DNA of 64,000 bases from Agromyces allii (lineage in GTDB: Bacteria > Actinomycetota > Actinomycetes > Actinomycetales > Microbacteriaceae): the NCBI RefSeq assembly GCF_009749385.1, contig NZ_WBIN01000011.1:226946-290945 (forward strand). The letters run 5' to 3'. This document shows positions 31,719 through 40,071 of the stretch, in pieces. A model generated the notes under the pieces. It was given only the letters and a program-made list of their open reading frames with translations, was not told the origin of the DNA and did not search any database. The translations under genes were made by a program, and so were the position numbers. The stretch's first letter is position 1, and every line of letters starts with the position of its first letter.

Positions 31719-34688
31719 ATGCACCCGTCCGCCCTCCTCCCCTCGTCCAGGTCGCGGCGACTGCTCGCCGCCACCCTCACCGGGGCCTTGGTCACCGGTC
31801 TGTGCCTGGCGGTCCCGCTCGCGGCCGAGGCGGCCGAACCGCCCCCCGCGACCGCGCACTACGACATGACGCACGCCGGCAACCAGCTGCTCGACATCTC
31901 GGGCAACGGGCGCAACGCCACCCTCACGGGCTTCACCGACGCCTCCTTCGCGGACGCCGGGGGCGACGCCGTGCTGCGGTTCAAGAAGGACGGCTACGCC
32001 GCCCTCCCCAAGGGGCTCGTGACCGGCACCGACAACGCGTTCACCGTCGAGTACACGGTCGCGACCCAGACCGCGACCAACCAGTTCGGCTGGGTCATCG
32101 GCGACGGCGTCGGCGCCTGGAACACCACCGCGCTCGGCAACCACGTGTTCGTCAACCCGCGATCGGGCGAGTCCGCGTACAGCAACGCCGTGCTCTCGGG
32201 CATCCGCGTGAAGTCGGGCACCGCCAACGGCGAGGTGCGCCTGCCCAACGGCGGCGGGCTGAACGCCGGCTTCACGACGCTGACCCTCGTCGGCAACGGC
32301 AACGCGCTCACGCTCTACCGCGACGGCGTGCAGATCTCGACCACCACCCACACCTACGCGATGAGCTCGATCATCCCGACCGGCACGACCCTCGGATACC
32401 TCGGCCGCTCGCTCTACACGGGCGACGCGCTCGTGCAGGCCGACGTCACCGACGTGAAGTTCTGGGACGTCTCGCTGAGCCAGGCCGAGGTCGCCGCGAG
32501 CATGCCGACCGCCGCCGCGAAAGCCGCTGCGAACGAGGCGCTCCTGCGGGCCGACCTGCTGCCGACCGTGCTCGGGGCCAACCCCTCGGCCTCGCAGGTC
32601 ACGCGCAACCTGACCTTCCCCGCCTCCTCGAACGGCGTCGCCCTGACCTGGGCCTCGCAGAGCACCGCGGTGATCTCGAACACGGGCGTCGTCTCGCGCA
32701 CCGTCACCGCCGACACCCCGGTGACGGTCACCGCCACCACCGCGACCGGAACGGTCATCACCTTCGCGTTCACGGTGCTCGCCGCCTCGCCGTCGGCCGA
32801 CCTCGACGCGATCTCGCTCGCCACGCGCACCACCGAGAACCTCCCGCTCGTCACCAAGGGCTCCGTCAACGGGTCGGCCATCACGTGGACGTCTTCGGAC
32901 CCCGAGCTCGTCACCCCGACCGACGCCGGCTACACCGCACCCGCCGTCGGGTCGGCCGACCCGTTCGCGGGCGGCGGCCTCGTCGCGCGCCCCGCCTACG
33001 GCGCCGGCGACCGCACGGTCACGCTGACCGCGCACGCGGCGCTCGGATCGACCACCGTCGAGAAGTCCTTCACCGTCGCGGTCGCCGAACACGGCCGCTC
33101 AGCGCCCGACGCCGGCTACGCCGCCGCCTACTTCAAGTCGGACGGCGACGAGAAGATCTACCAGGCCGCGACCTCGGGCAACGACTTCTTCACGTTCTCG
33201 CCCGTCAACGGCGGCGCCGCGGTGATCACCTCGACCACCGACACGAAGGGTCTCCGCGACCCGTACATCCTGCGCTCGCACGACGGCGACAAGTACTACA
33301 TGGTCGCCACCGACCTCTGCATCAGCTGCGGCACCGGCTGGGGTCCCGCCCAGTCCGAGGGCAGCCTCAAGATCGAGGTGTGGGAGTCCGTCGACCTCGT
33401 GCACTGGACCCGCACGAACGGACTGAACACCGGCATCACGATCAACCAGCCCGCCGCCGGCATGACCTGGGCTCCCGAGGCGTACTGGGACGACGAACTG
33501 CAGTCCTACGTCGTCTTCTTCGCCTCGCGCCTCTACTCCGACGCCTCGCACACGAACAGCGACAAGCTGTACGCCCGCATGTTCTCGGTGCTGACCCGCG
33601 ACTTCAAGACCTTCACCTCGCCGCCCGCGAGCTGGCAGGACACCGGATACGCCCGCATCGACTCCACCGTCACCAAGATCGGCGACTACTACTACCGGTT
33701 CACGAAGAACGAGGAGAGCGGCGCCGCCGGCACGCTCGAAGCCGGCAAGGACATCTTCCTCGAGCGTTCGAAGGTGCTCACCGCTCCGACGACCGCCTCG
33801 AACTGGAGCGCCGACCCGACCCAGACCTGGCAGCTCACCGACACCCGCATGACGAGTCTCGAGACGAGCCAGTCCGGTGAAGGGCCCGAGATCGTCAAGC
33901 TCAACGAGGGCGACCCGAACAACGCGAGCGGCGACGGCTACGCGTTCCTCGTCGACAACTACAGTGCGGGCGGCTACCGGGCCTTCCTCACGACGGGCGC
34001 CGAGATCGCGTCGAGCTCGCAGGCCGATCGCCTCTCCAAGCGCGCGAACTGGAACGTCCGCCCGGTCGGCGGCCTGCCCGCGAGCCCGCGCCACGGCGCC
34101 TTCGTGAGCGTGCCGCAGACGGTGCTCACCGCCATGCACGACTGGACCGGCATCACCGCCGTCGCCTCGACCACCGACCTGACGGCCGACGGTCGCCACG
34201 TCACGGCCGAGGTCGAGGCTGCCGACGGCGGCGACGTCGTGGGTACGGTCACGTTCTCCGGCGGCAGCTGGAGCAAGACCGTCGCACTGCACGACGGCTC
34301 GGCCACGGCCACCGTGCCGGCCGGCATCGGTGAGGTCACCGCGAAGTACGACGGCTACGCCGACGGCCTCGTCGCGACCTCGACCTCGGCGGCCGTCGAG
34401 CTGCAGGGCGGCCTCGAGCTGCAGGCCACCGCCGCGACCCGCTGCATCGCGGGCAAGGTCTCGCTCGTCGTCACCGCGAAGAACGTCGACGACCAGCGCG
34501 CCGACGTCGTGGTCCACACCTCCTACGGCGACAAGACGGTCTCGCTCGCCGCCGGGGCCTCGGTCTCGTCGACCTTCGCGACGCGCGCCGCCTCGATCCC
34601 CGCCGGCACGCTCACCCTCACGGGCAGCGCCGCCGACGGATCCACCTTCGAGGGAGCGTTCCCCACCCCCGCAGCCAACTGCGGCTGA
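31719..34688 (+). CDS. Secreted GH43-family glycosidase with LamG and C-terminal module
   Basis: A 989-residue secreted enzyme and first gene of the rightward four-gene operon. Signal peptide (1 to about 39, ending AEAAEPPP), LamG-like sandwich (about 45-260), two Ig-like segments (about 290-460), GH43 propeller (about 475-800) with KGLRDPYILRS, MTWAPEAYWDDEL and GEGPEIVKL, a short beta domain and the shared module (TRCIAGKVSLV... AANCG). The start is the ATG at 31719 behind AAGGAGAACC, which gives a clean signal peptide. An upstream in-frame ATG at 31632 would overlap the promoter and was rejected. Likely an arabinan-debranching or exo-acting arabinofuranosidase; exact linkage unknown. Confidence 0.85.
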   Translation: MHPSALLPSSRSRRLLAATLTGALVTGLCLAVPLAAEAAEPPPATAHYDMTHAGNQLLDISGNGRNATLTGFTDASFADAGGDAVLRFKKDGYAALPKGLVTGTDNAFTVEYTVATQTATNQFGWVIGDGVGAWNTTALGNHVFVNPRSGESAYSNAVLSGIRVKSGTANGEVRLPNGGGLNAGFTTLTLVGNGNALTLYRDGVQISTTTHTYAMSSIIPTGTTLGYLGRSLYTGDALVQADVTDVKFWDVSLSQAEVAASMPTAAAKAAANEALLRADLLPTVLGANPSASQVTRNLTFPASSNGVALTWASQSTAVISNTGVVSRTVTADTPVTVTATTATGTVITFAFTVLAASPSADLDAISLATRTTENLPLVTKGSVNGSAITWTSSDPELVTPTDAGYTAPAVGSADPFAGGGLVARPAYGAGDRTVTLTAHAALGSTTVEKSFTVAVAEHGRSAPDAGYAAAYFKSDGDEKIYQAATSGNDFFTFSPVNGGAAVITSTTDTKGLRDPYILRSHDGDKYYMVATDLCISCGTGWGPAQSEGSLKIEVWESVDLVHWTRTNGLNTGITINQPAAGMTWAPEAYWDDELQSYVVFFASRLYSDASHTNSDKLYARMFSVLTRDFKTFTSPPASWQDTGYARIDSTVTKIGDYYYRFTKNEESGAAGTLEAGKDIFLERSKVLTAPTTASNWSADPTQTWQLTDTRMTSLETSQSGEGPEIVKLNEGDPNNASGDGYAFLVDNYSAGGYRAFLTTGAEIASSSQADRLSKRANWNVRPVGGLPASPRHGAFVSVPQTVLTAMHDWTGITAVASTTDLTADGRHVTAEVEAADGGDVVGTVTFSGGSWSKTVALHDGSATATVPAGIGEVTAKYDGYADGLVATSTSAAVELQGGLELQATAATRCIAGKVSLVVTAKNVDDQRADVVVHTSYGDKTVSLAAGASVSSTFATRAASIPAGTLTLTGSAADGSTFEGAFPTPAANCG

Positions 34689-34701
34689 CCCATCAGGCGG
34701 T

Positions 34702-34736
34702 TCCGGATGCCGCGGCGGCGCGTCGCGGCATCCGGA
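34702..34736. other. Hairpin between two rightward GH43 genes
   Basis: A perfect 13-bp stem (34702-34714 with 34724-34736, 9-nt loop) 14 bp after the first gene's stop, built on the recurrent GGATGCCGCG motif. Position suggests partial termination or mRNA protection inside the operon. The rest of the 148-bp gap is CACC-rich and featureless. Confidence 0.6.
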
Positions 34737-34836
34737 GCCGTCCCCACCGGCCGGCACCTCCGGCCGGCACCACCGACCACCGGCGGCACCACGCACCGGC
34801 CCCACCACACCGCACCACCACACACATTGGAGTGAC

Positions 34837-37731
34837 ATGCGCGACACCTTCGTGCGGAAGCTGCGGACGGGGGCCGCCGTCGTGGCGGCCGCCGCCGCCT
34901 TCGCCGCCGTCGGGGCCATCGCCCCGCAGTCCGCCGACGCCGCCGAGGCGCCGGCCCCGCTGATCCACTACACCTTCGACGCCGCAGCGGCAGGGGTCGT
35001 CGCCGACGCCTCGGGCAACGGCTACGACGGCGTCATCAAGCAGACGGGCGCGACCGTCGACGGCGGTGCGCTGTCGCTCCCGGGCGGCGCGCGAGCGACC
35101 GCGGGCTACCTCGAGATTCCGAGCACGGGGCTCGTCGGCAAGACCCAGCTCACCGTCTCGACCTGGCTCGAGAACCGCACCGGCCCCGCCAACGTCGCCG
35201 CCGCCTTCATCGGCGCGCCCGTGGCATCCGGCGCCTCCTACTCCAGCGCCTACTGGCTGCTGAACCCGACCAACCCCAGCGGCTACGTGAAGTCCGCGCT
35301 CACGAACACCGTCAGCGCGACAGCCCCGTGGGGCACCGAGGTCGGCGCGGGCGCGACGAACGCGGCCACCACCGGCATCAAGACGCCCACGGGCATGGCG
35401 CTGTACACGAGCGTCATCGACGGCGTCGCGGGCAAGCTCACGACCTACGTCAACGGCGCCCAGATCAGCCAGGTCACGATCGCACGCAACGTGTCGTCGT
35501 TCGGCTCCAGCCTCGTGTCGTACCTCGGCCGGTCGACCTACGCCGACAACGGCTGGGCCGGATCGGTCGGCGACTACGCGGTGTACGGCGCCGCGCTCGA
35601 CTCGGCCACGGTGCAGCAGCTCTTCGCCGACCAGGCGCTGGCCGGCGCGACCGCCGCCGTCTCGGTCGCCTCGACGGCGACCGCGAACTTCACGCTGCCG
35701 ACGGCGAGCCACGGCGCGGCCATCTCGTGGGCCTCCGACTCGTCGGCGATCGCCGTGACCGGCGGCGCCGCGACCGTCACCCGCCCCGCGGGCGGCTCGG
35801 CGGACGCCTCGGTCACACTGACGGCGACGTTCACCGCGGGCGGCGCGACCGCGACGCGCACCTTCGGCGTGACCGTGCCCGCACAGCTCTCAGACCAGGC
35901 GAAGGTCGACGCCGACGCCGCGGCCATCTCGCTGCCGGTCTCGGCAGGCGACGTGCGCACGAGCTTCTCGGTGCCGACCGTCGGAGCCAACGGCTCGGCC
36001 ATCGCCTGGGCCGTGACCGACGGCGCCGCGGTCGCGAGCGTGCGTGCCGGGGTCAAGGCGGGCACCGCCACGATCGCGATCACGCGCCCCGCGGCCTCCG
36101 CCCAGGTCTCGCTCACCGCGACCGCGACGAGCGGCGCCGCCACGACCGCGCGCACGTTCGCGCTGACCGTGCCGGCGAAGCCCGCCGACGCCGACGACCC
36201 CGAGGCCTACGTCTGGGCGTTCTTCACGGGCGAGGGCGCCGGCGCCGAGCGCGTCAGCCTCGCCGCCTCGAAGGGCAACGACGCGCTGCGCTGGAACACG
36301 CTGAACGGCGGCGAGCCGATCTTCACCTCGACGCAGGGCACGACCGGCCTCCGCGACCCGTTCATCATCCGCTCGCACGAGGGCGACAAGTTCTACATGC
36401 TCGCCACCGACCTCAAGGTCGCCGGACTCGCCGGCGGCTTCACGACCGCGCAGCTCTCGGGCTCCCTCGCGATCGAGGTCTGGGAGTCGACCGACCTCGT
36501 CAACTGGTCGAACCAGCGCCACATCCAGGTCTCGACGCCCTACGCCGGCAACACGTGGGCACCCGAGGCGTACTGGGACGACGAGCTCGGCCGGTACGTG
36601 GTGTTCTGGGCCTCGAACCTCTACGCCGACACCAACGCGGCATCTCGCACGGCCGTGACCTACAACCGCATGGTCTACGCCACGACCGACGACTTCGTCA
36701 CCTTCTCGGAGCCGCAGGTCTGGTCCGACGTCAAGCGCGGCACGGGCCTCGGCCTGATCGACTCGACGGTCGCCGAGCAGGACGGCATCTTCTACCGCTT
36801 CACGAAGGACGAGGCGTCGATGACCATCCGCGAGGAGAAGTCGACGAACCTGCTCGCCACGATCACCGGCTCGCTGCCCGGCACCTCGGGCGCGGCCGAC
36901 CAGTGGACGCTCGTGAAGGAGAAGGTCGCGACCGGCCTGCCGAACGGCGAGCCCGGCGGCACCTACTCGAGCGGCGAGGGACCGAGCATCTTCCCGTCGA
37001 ACCCGGGCGACGTGAACGGCTTCGAGTGGTACCTCTTCATCGACCAGCCCTCGTACCACGGCGGCCCGAACTACTACATCCCGTTCGGCTCGGGCGACAT
37101 CACCGACGGCAACTCGTGGCAGCCCCTCGGTGCGACGCTGCGCGCGAACCTGCCGCAGAACAGCGACGGCGGCAAGCCGCGGCACGGCACCGTCATCCCG
37201 GTGACGCGCGCCGAGTACCAGAAGGTGCTCGAGGCGTACGCCCCGGCCGTCGCGGTCGCCGAGGTCGCCCCGATCGAGGTGACCACGCGCGCCGGCCAGG
37301 CTCCGGTGCTGCCGAAGGCGTCGCTCACGACCGCCGCCGGCGCGACGAAGCAGGCCGACGTCGTTTGGGCGACCGTGCCCGCGGGCGACTACGCGGCACC
37401 CGGCACCTTCACGGTGCGCGGCGTCGCGCAGGACGACTCGCGGATGCCGGTGACGGCCACCGTGACCGTCACGCCCGGCGTCGAGGTGGTCGCCGAGACG
37501 CGCTGCGTGGTCGGCAAGGTCTCGCTCGTCGCGAAGGCCACCAACCGGGCATCGCAGAGCGCGAACGTGACCGTCTCGTCGGCCTACGGCGAGCGCGCGA
37601 TCGCACTCGCCGCCGGCGCGACGCAGTCGATCACCTTCTCGAGCCGTCTCGCGACCGTGCCGGCCGGGCAGGTCACGGCGACGGTCGACGGCGTGGCGGT
37701 CACCGCCGCCTACGAGGGCCGCACATGCTGA
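34837..37731 (+). CDS. Secreted GH43-family glycosidase with LamG and C-terminal module
   Basis: A 964-residue secreted enzyme. Signal peptide (1 to about 35, ending SADAAEAPA), LamG-like domain (about 42-265), two Ig-like segments (about 270-450), GH43 propeller (about 455-800; EAYVWAFFTGEG, TGLRDPFIIRS, NTWAPEAYWDDEL, SSGEGPSIF), an Ig-like Big_4-type domain and the shared module (TRCVVGKVSLV... EGRTC). It is closely similar in domain order to the preceding enzyme, suggesting ancestral duplication. Its last codons TGC TGA overlap the next start (ATGCTGA). Ribosome-binding site TTGGAGTG precedes ATG at 34837. Confidence 0.85.
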   Translation: MRDTFVRKLRTGAAVVAAAAAFAAVGAIAPQSADAAEAPAPLIHYTFDAAAAGVVADASGNGYDGVIKQTGATVDGGALSLPGGARATAGYLEIPSTGLVGKTQLTVSTWLENRTGPANVAAAFIGAPVASGASYSSAYWLLNPTNPSGYVKSALTNTVSATAPWGTEVGAGATNAATTGIKTPTGMALYTSVIDGVAGKLTTYVNGAQISQVTIARNVSSFGSSLVSYLGRSTYADNGWAGSVGDYAVYGAALDSATVQQLFADQALAGATAAVSVASTATANFTLPTASHGAAISWASDSSAIAVTGGAATVTRPAGGSADASVTLTATFTAGGATATRTFGVTVPAQLSDQAKVDADAAAISLPVSAGDVRTSFSVPTVGANGSAIAWAVTDGAAVASVRAGVKAGTATIAITRPAASAQVSLTATATSGAATTARTFALTVPAKPADADDPEAYVWAFFTGEGAGAERVSLAASKGNDALRWNTLNGGEPIFTSTQGTTGLRDPFIIRSHEGDKFYMLATDLKVAGLAGGFTTAQLSGSLAIEVWESTDLVNWSNQRHIQVSTPYAGNTWAPEAYWDDELGRYVVFWASNLYADTNAASRTAVTYNRMVYATTDDFVTFSEPQVWSDVKRGTGLGLIDSTVAEQDGIFYRFTKDEASMTIREEKSTNLLATITGSLPGTSGAADQWTLVKEKVATGLPNGEPGGTYSSGEGPSIFPSNPGDVNGFEWYLFIDQPSYHGGPNYYIPFGSGDITDGNSWQPLGATLRANLPQNSDGGKPRHGTVIPVTRAEYQKVLEAYAPAVAVAEVAPIEVTTRAGQAPVLPKASLTTAAGATKQADVVWATVPAGDYAAPGTFTVRGVAQDDSRMPVTATVTVTPGVEVVAETRCVVGKVSLVAKATNRASQSANVTVSSAYGERAIALAAGATQSITFSSRLATVPAGQVTATVDGVAVTAAYEGRTC

Positions 37732-39959
37732 AGCGCGCGCCCCGCGGCATCCGGAACCTGATCCACACGGCCCTGGTCGCCGCGCTGGCGATCGGGGGCG
37801 TGACCGGACTCACGGCCCTCGACGCCGCGCAGGCGCCGTCCGCCGAGGCGATCGGCTCCGACACGTTCACCAACCCACTCGCGCCCGACACGGCCGACCC
37901 GACCATCGAGTTCCACGACGGCAACTACTACCTGGTGTCGACGACGTGGGACAACCGGGTCGTCATGCGCAAGGCGCCGACCCTCGCCGGGCTCGGCACC
38001 ACGAAGCCGGTGACGGTGTACTCCGACACCAACACCGGCCGCAACGGCAACATGTGGGCGCCCGAGCTGCAGCGCCTCGAAGGGCCGAACGGCTGGCGCT
38101 GGTACCTCATGTACACGATGGGCGTGTCGGGCGACTACGGCACGCAGCACCTCCAGGTGATCGAGAGCGCGGCGGACGACCCGATGGGCCCCTACACGTA
38201 CAAGGGCCGTCCGATCCCGACCGACGCCTGGAACATCGACGGCGCGTACCTCGAGCTGAACGGCGAGCTGTTCGTGACCTGGTCGGCGTTCGCGCCCGAC
38301 GGGCTGCAGAGCAACTACATCGCACGCATGTCGAACCCGTGGACGGCGACCGGAACCGGCAACATCCTGTCGCAGCCCACCGAGCCGTGGGAGGTCATCG
38401 GGCAGCCCGTGAACGAGGGGCCGATCCCCCTGCAGAAGGACGGCAGGACCTGGATCGTCTACTCGGCGAGCTTCTGCGGCACCGAGGACTACCAGCTCGG
38501 CACGCTCGAGTACGAGGGCGGCGACCCCGCACTCGCAGCCTCGTGGCGGAAGAGCGACGGTCCCGTCTTCTCGAAGGCGAACGGCGTCTACGGCACCGGG
38601 CACAACGACTTCTTCGAGTCGCCCGACGGCACCGAGACGTGGAACCTGTACCACGCCAACGCCCGCGCCGACGGCGGCTGCAGTCGCGAACGGTCGGCCC
38701 GTGCGCAGATCGTGGACTGGACGGATGCCGGTGAGCCCGACTTCGGCGTTCCGCAGGCCACGTCGACGGCGGTCGCGGTGCCGAGCGGCGAGAACGCGCC
38801 GATCACGGCCCGGGTCGAGGGCGCCAGGTGGAACCTGGTCAGCCGCAGCACCGGGCTGTGCGCCACCGTGCCGTCGGCCGAGAGCGGCGCCGCACTCGTG
38901 CAGGGCGACTGCGCCTCGTCGCGATCGCGCTTCGTGCTCGACACCACCGGCGACGGGTACCTGCGCATCGTGAACGCGGTGAGCGGCACCTCGCTCGGGC
39001 CCGACGCCTGCGCTTCGGCGCAGGGCGCCGGAGTGACGCAGACGCCCTTCGTCACGACCGGATGCCAGCAGTGGACGGTCGCGCAGACCACCGGCGGCTG
39101 GTCGAAGCTCACGAACCGCACGAGCGGCAAGGTGCTCGCCGCAGCCGGCGCTTCGGCGGGCTCGACGGGTTCGACGGGGGCCGCGATCGTGCAGTCGACC
39201 GCGAACGCGTCGGCCGGCCAGGACTGGGCGCTCCGCCCGGCCGGCTCGGTCGCCGTGACGTCGATCGCCTCGGGCAAGGCGCTCGAGGTCCCGGGCTGCA
39301 CGACCGCCGACGGCGCGATCCTGCAGCAGCGCGAGTACACCGGCACCGCGTGCCAGGGCGTGACCTTCACGGCCGCGGCGAACGGCGAGTCCGAGATCCA
39401 CCTCGGCTCGGCGCCCGCGAAGTGCCTCTCGGTGACCGGCGGTTCGTCGGCGGACTCCGCGACCGTCACGCAGGGCGCGTGCGGCGTGGCCGGCAGCAGC
39501 TGGCGCGTGCTCGTGAGCAACGACGGCGTCGTGGAGTTCCGCAACGGCACGAGCCTGAAGGCGCTCGACCTGTCGTTCTGCGCGGCGGCCGACGGCACCC
39601 GCGTGCACCAGTACAGCGTGCTGAACAACGACTGCCAGCGCTACCGCATCGCGTCGGTCGCGGCCGACCCGGTCGCCCCCGCCGCCGTCGAGGCGACCGC
39701 GACCACGCGGTGCGTCGCGGGCAAGGCGGTCGTCGTGACCACCGTGCGCAACGCCGACGACGTGCAGCTCGACGTCACGGCGACGAGCGCCTACGGCGCG
39801 AAGTCGTACGCCCTCGACGCCGACGCCTCGGCGAGCGCGTCGTTCCCGAGCCGCGCGAAGTCGATCGCCGCAGGCACGGTGACCGTCGCGGCAACCGACC
39901 CCGCCGCCACGGGCCGCTCGCTGAGCGTCACGGCCGCGTACCCGGCGACGGGCTGCTGA
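37725..39959 (+). CDS. Secreted GH43 arabinofuranosidase-like enzyme with ricin-B (CBM13) domain
   Basis: A 744-residue secreted enzyme with a different layout from its neighbours. After a signal peptide (1 to about 42) the GH43 propeller starts at once (TNPLAPDTADPTIEFHDG, base Asp; NGNMWAPELQRLEG; PVNEGPIPL, acid Glu; VYGTGHNDFFESPDG) and spans to about residue 340. Its motifs resemble alpha-L-arabinofuranosidases of the AbfA-like GH43 branch. Two ricin-B/CBM13-like trefoil stretches (about 365-640, with QxW repeats such as CQQWTV and GQDWAL) follow, then the shared module (TRCVAGKAVVV... ATGC). The start overlaps the previous stop by 7 nt. Confidence 0.85.
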   Translation: MLKRAPRGIRNLIHTALVAALAIGGVTGLTALDAAQAPSAEAIGSDTFTNPLAPDTADPTIEFHDGNYYLVSTTWDNRVVMRKAPTLAGLGTTKPVTVYSDTNTGRNGNMWAPELQRLEGPNGWRWYLMYTMGVSGDYGTQHLQVIESAADDPMGPYTYKGRPIPTDAWNIDGAYLELNGELFVTWSAFAPDGLQSNYIARMSNPWTATGTGNILSQPTEPWEVIGQPVNEGPIPLQKDGRTWIVYSASFCGTEDYQLGTLEYEGGDPALAASWRKSDGPVFSKANGVYGTGHNDFFESPDGTETWNLYHANARADGGCSRERSARAQIVDWTDAGEPDFGVPQATSTAVAVPSGENAPITARVEGARWNLVSRSTGLCATVPSAESGAALVQGDCASSRSRFVLDTTGDGYLRIVNAVSGTSLGPDACASAQGAGVTQTPFVTTGCQQWTVAQTTGGWSKLTNRTSGKVLAAAGASAGSTGSTGAAIVQSTANASAGQDWALRPAGSVAVTSIASGKALEVPGCTTADGAILQQREYTGTACQGVTFTAAANGESEIHLGSAPAKCLSVTGGSSADSATVTQGACGVAGSSWRVLVSNDGVVEFRNGTSLKALDLSFCAAADGTRVHQYSVLNNDCQRYRIASVAADPVAPAAVEATATTRCVAGKAVVVTTVRNADDVQLDVTATSAYGAKSYALDADASASASFPSRAKSIAAGTVTVAATDPAATGRSLSVTAAYPATGC

Positions 39960-39982
39960 GGCATCCGAACCGAGCGCGACCA

Positions 39983-40019
39983 CGAGGGCGCCGTCGCCGA
40001 ACCGGCGGCGGCGCCCTCG
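39983..40019. other. Long hairpin before the last GH43 gene
   Basis: A 17-bp stem (39983-39999 with 40003-40019) with a single G-U pair and a 3-nt loop, 24 bp after the upstream stop and 53 bp before the next start. It may be an internal attenuator or terminator within the operon. Confidence 0.6.
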
Positions 40020-40071
40020 TCGCGATGCGCCCCGACGACCCTGCACCACCAACCGAACGAATCGAGGATCG

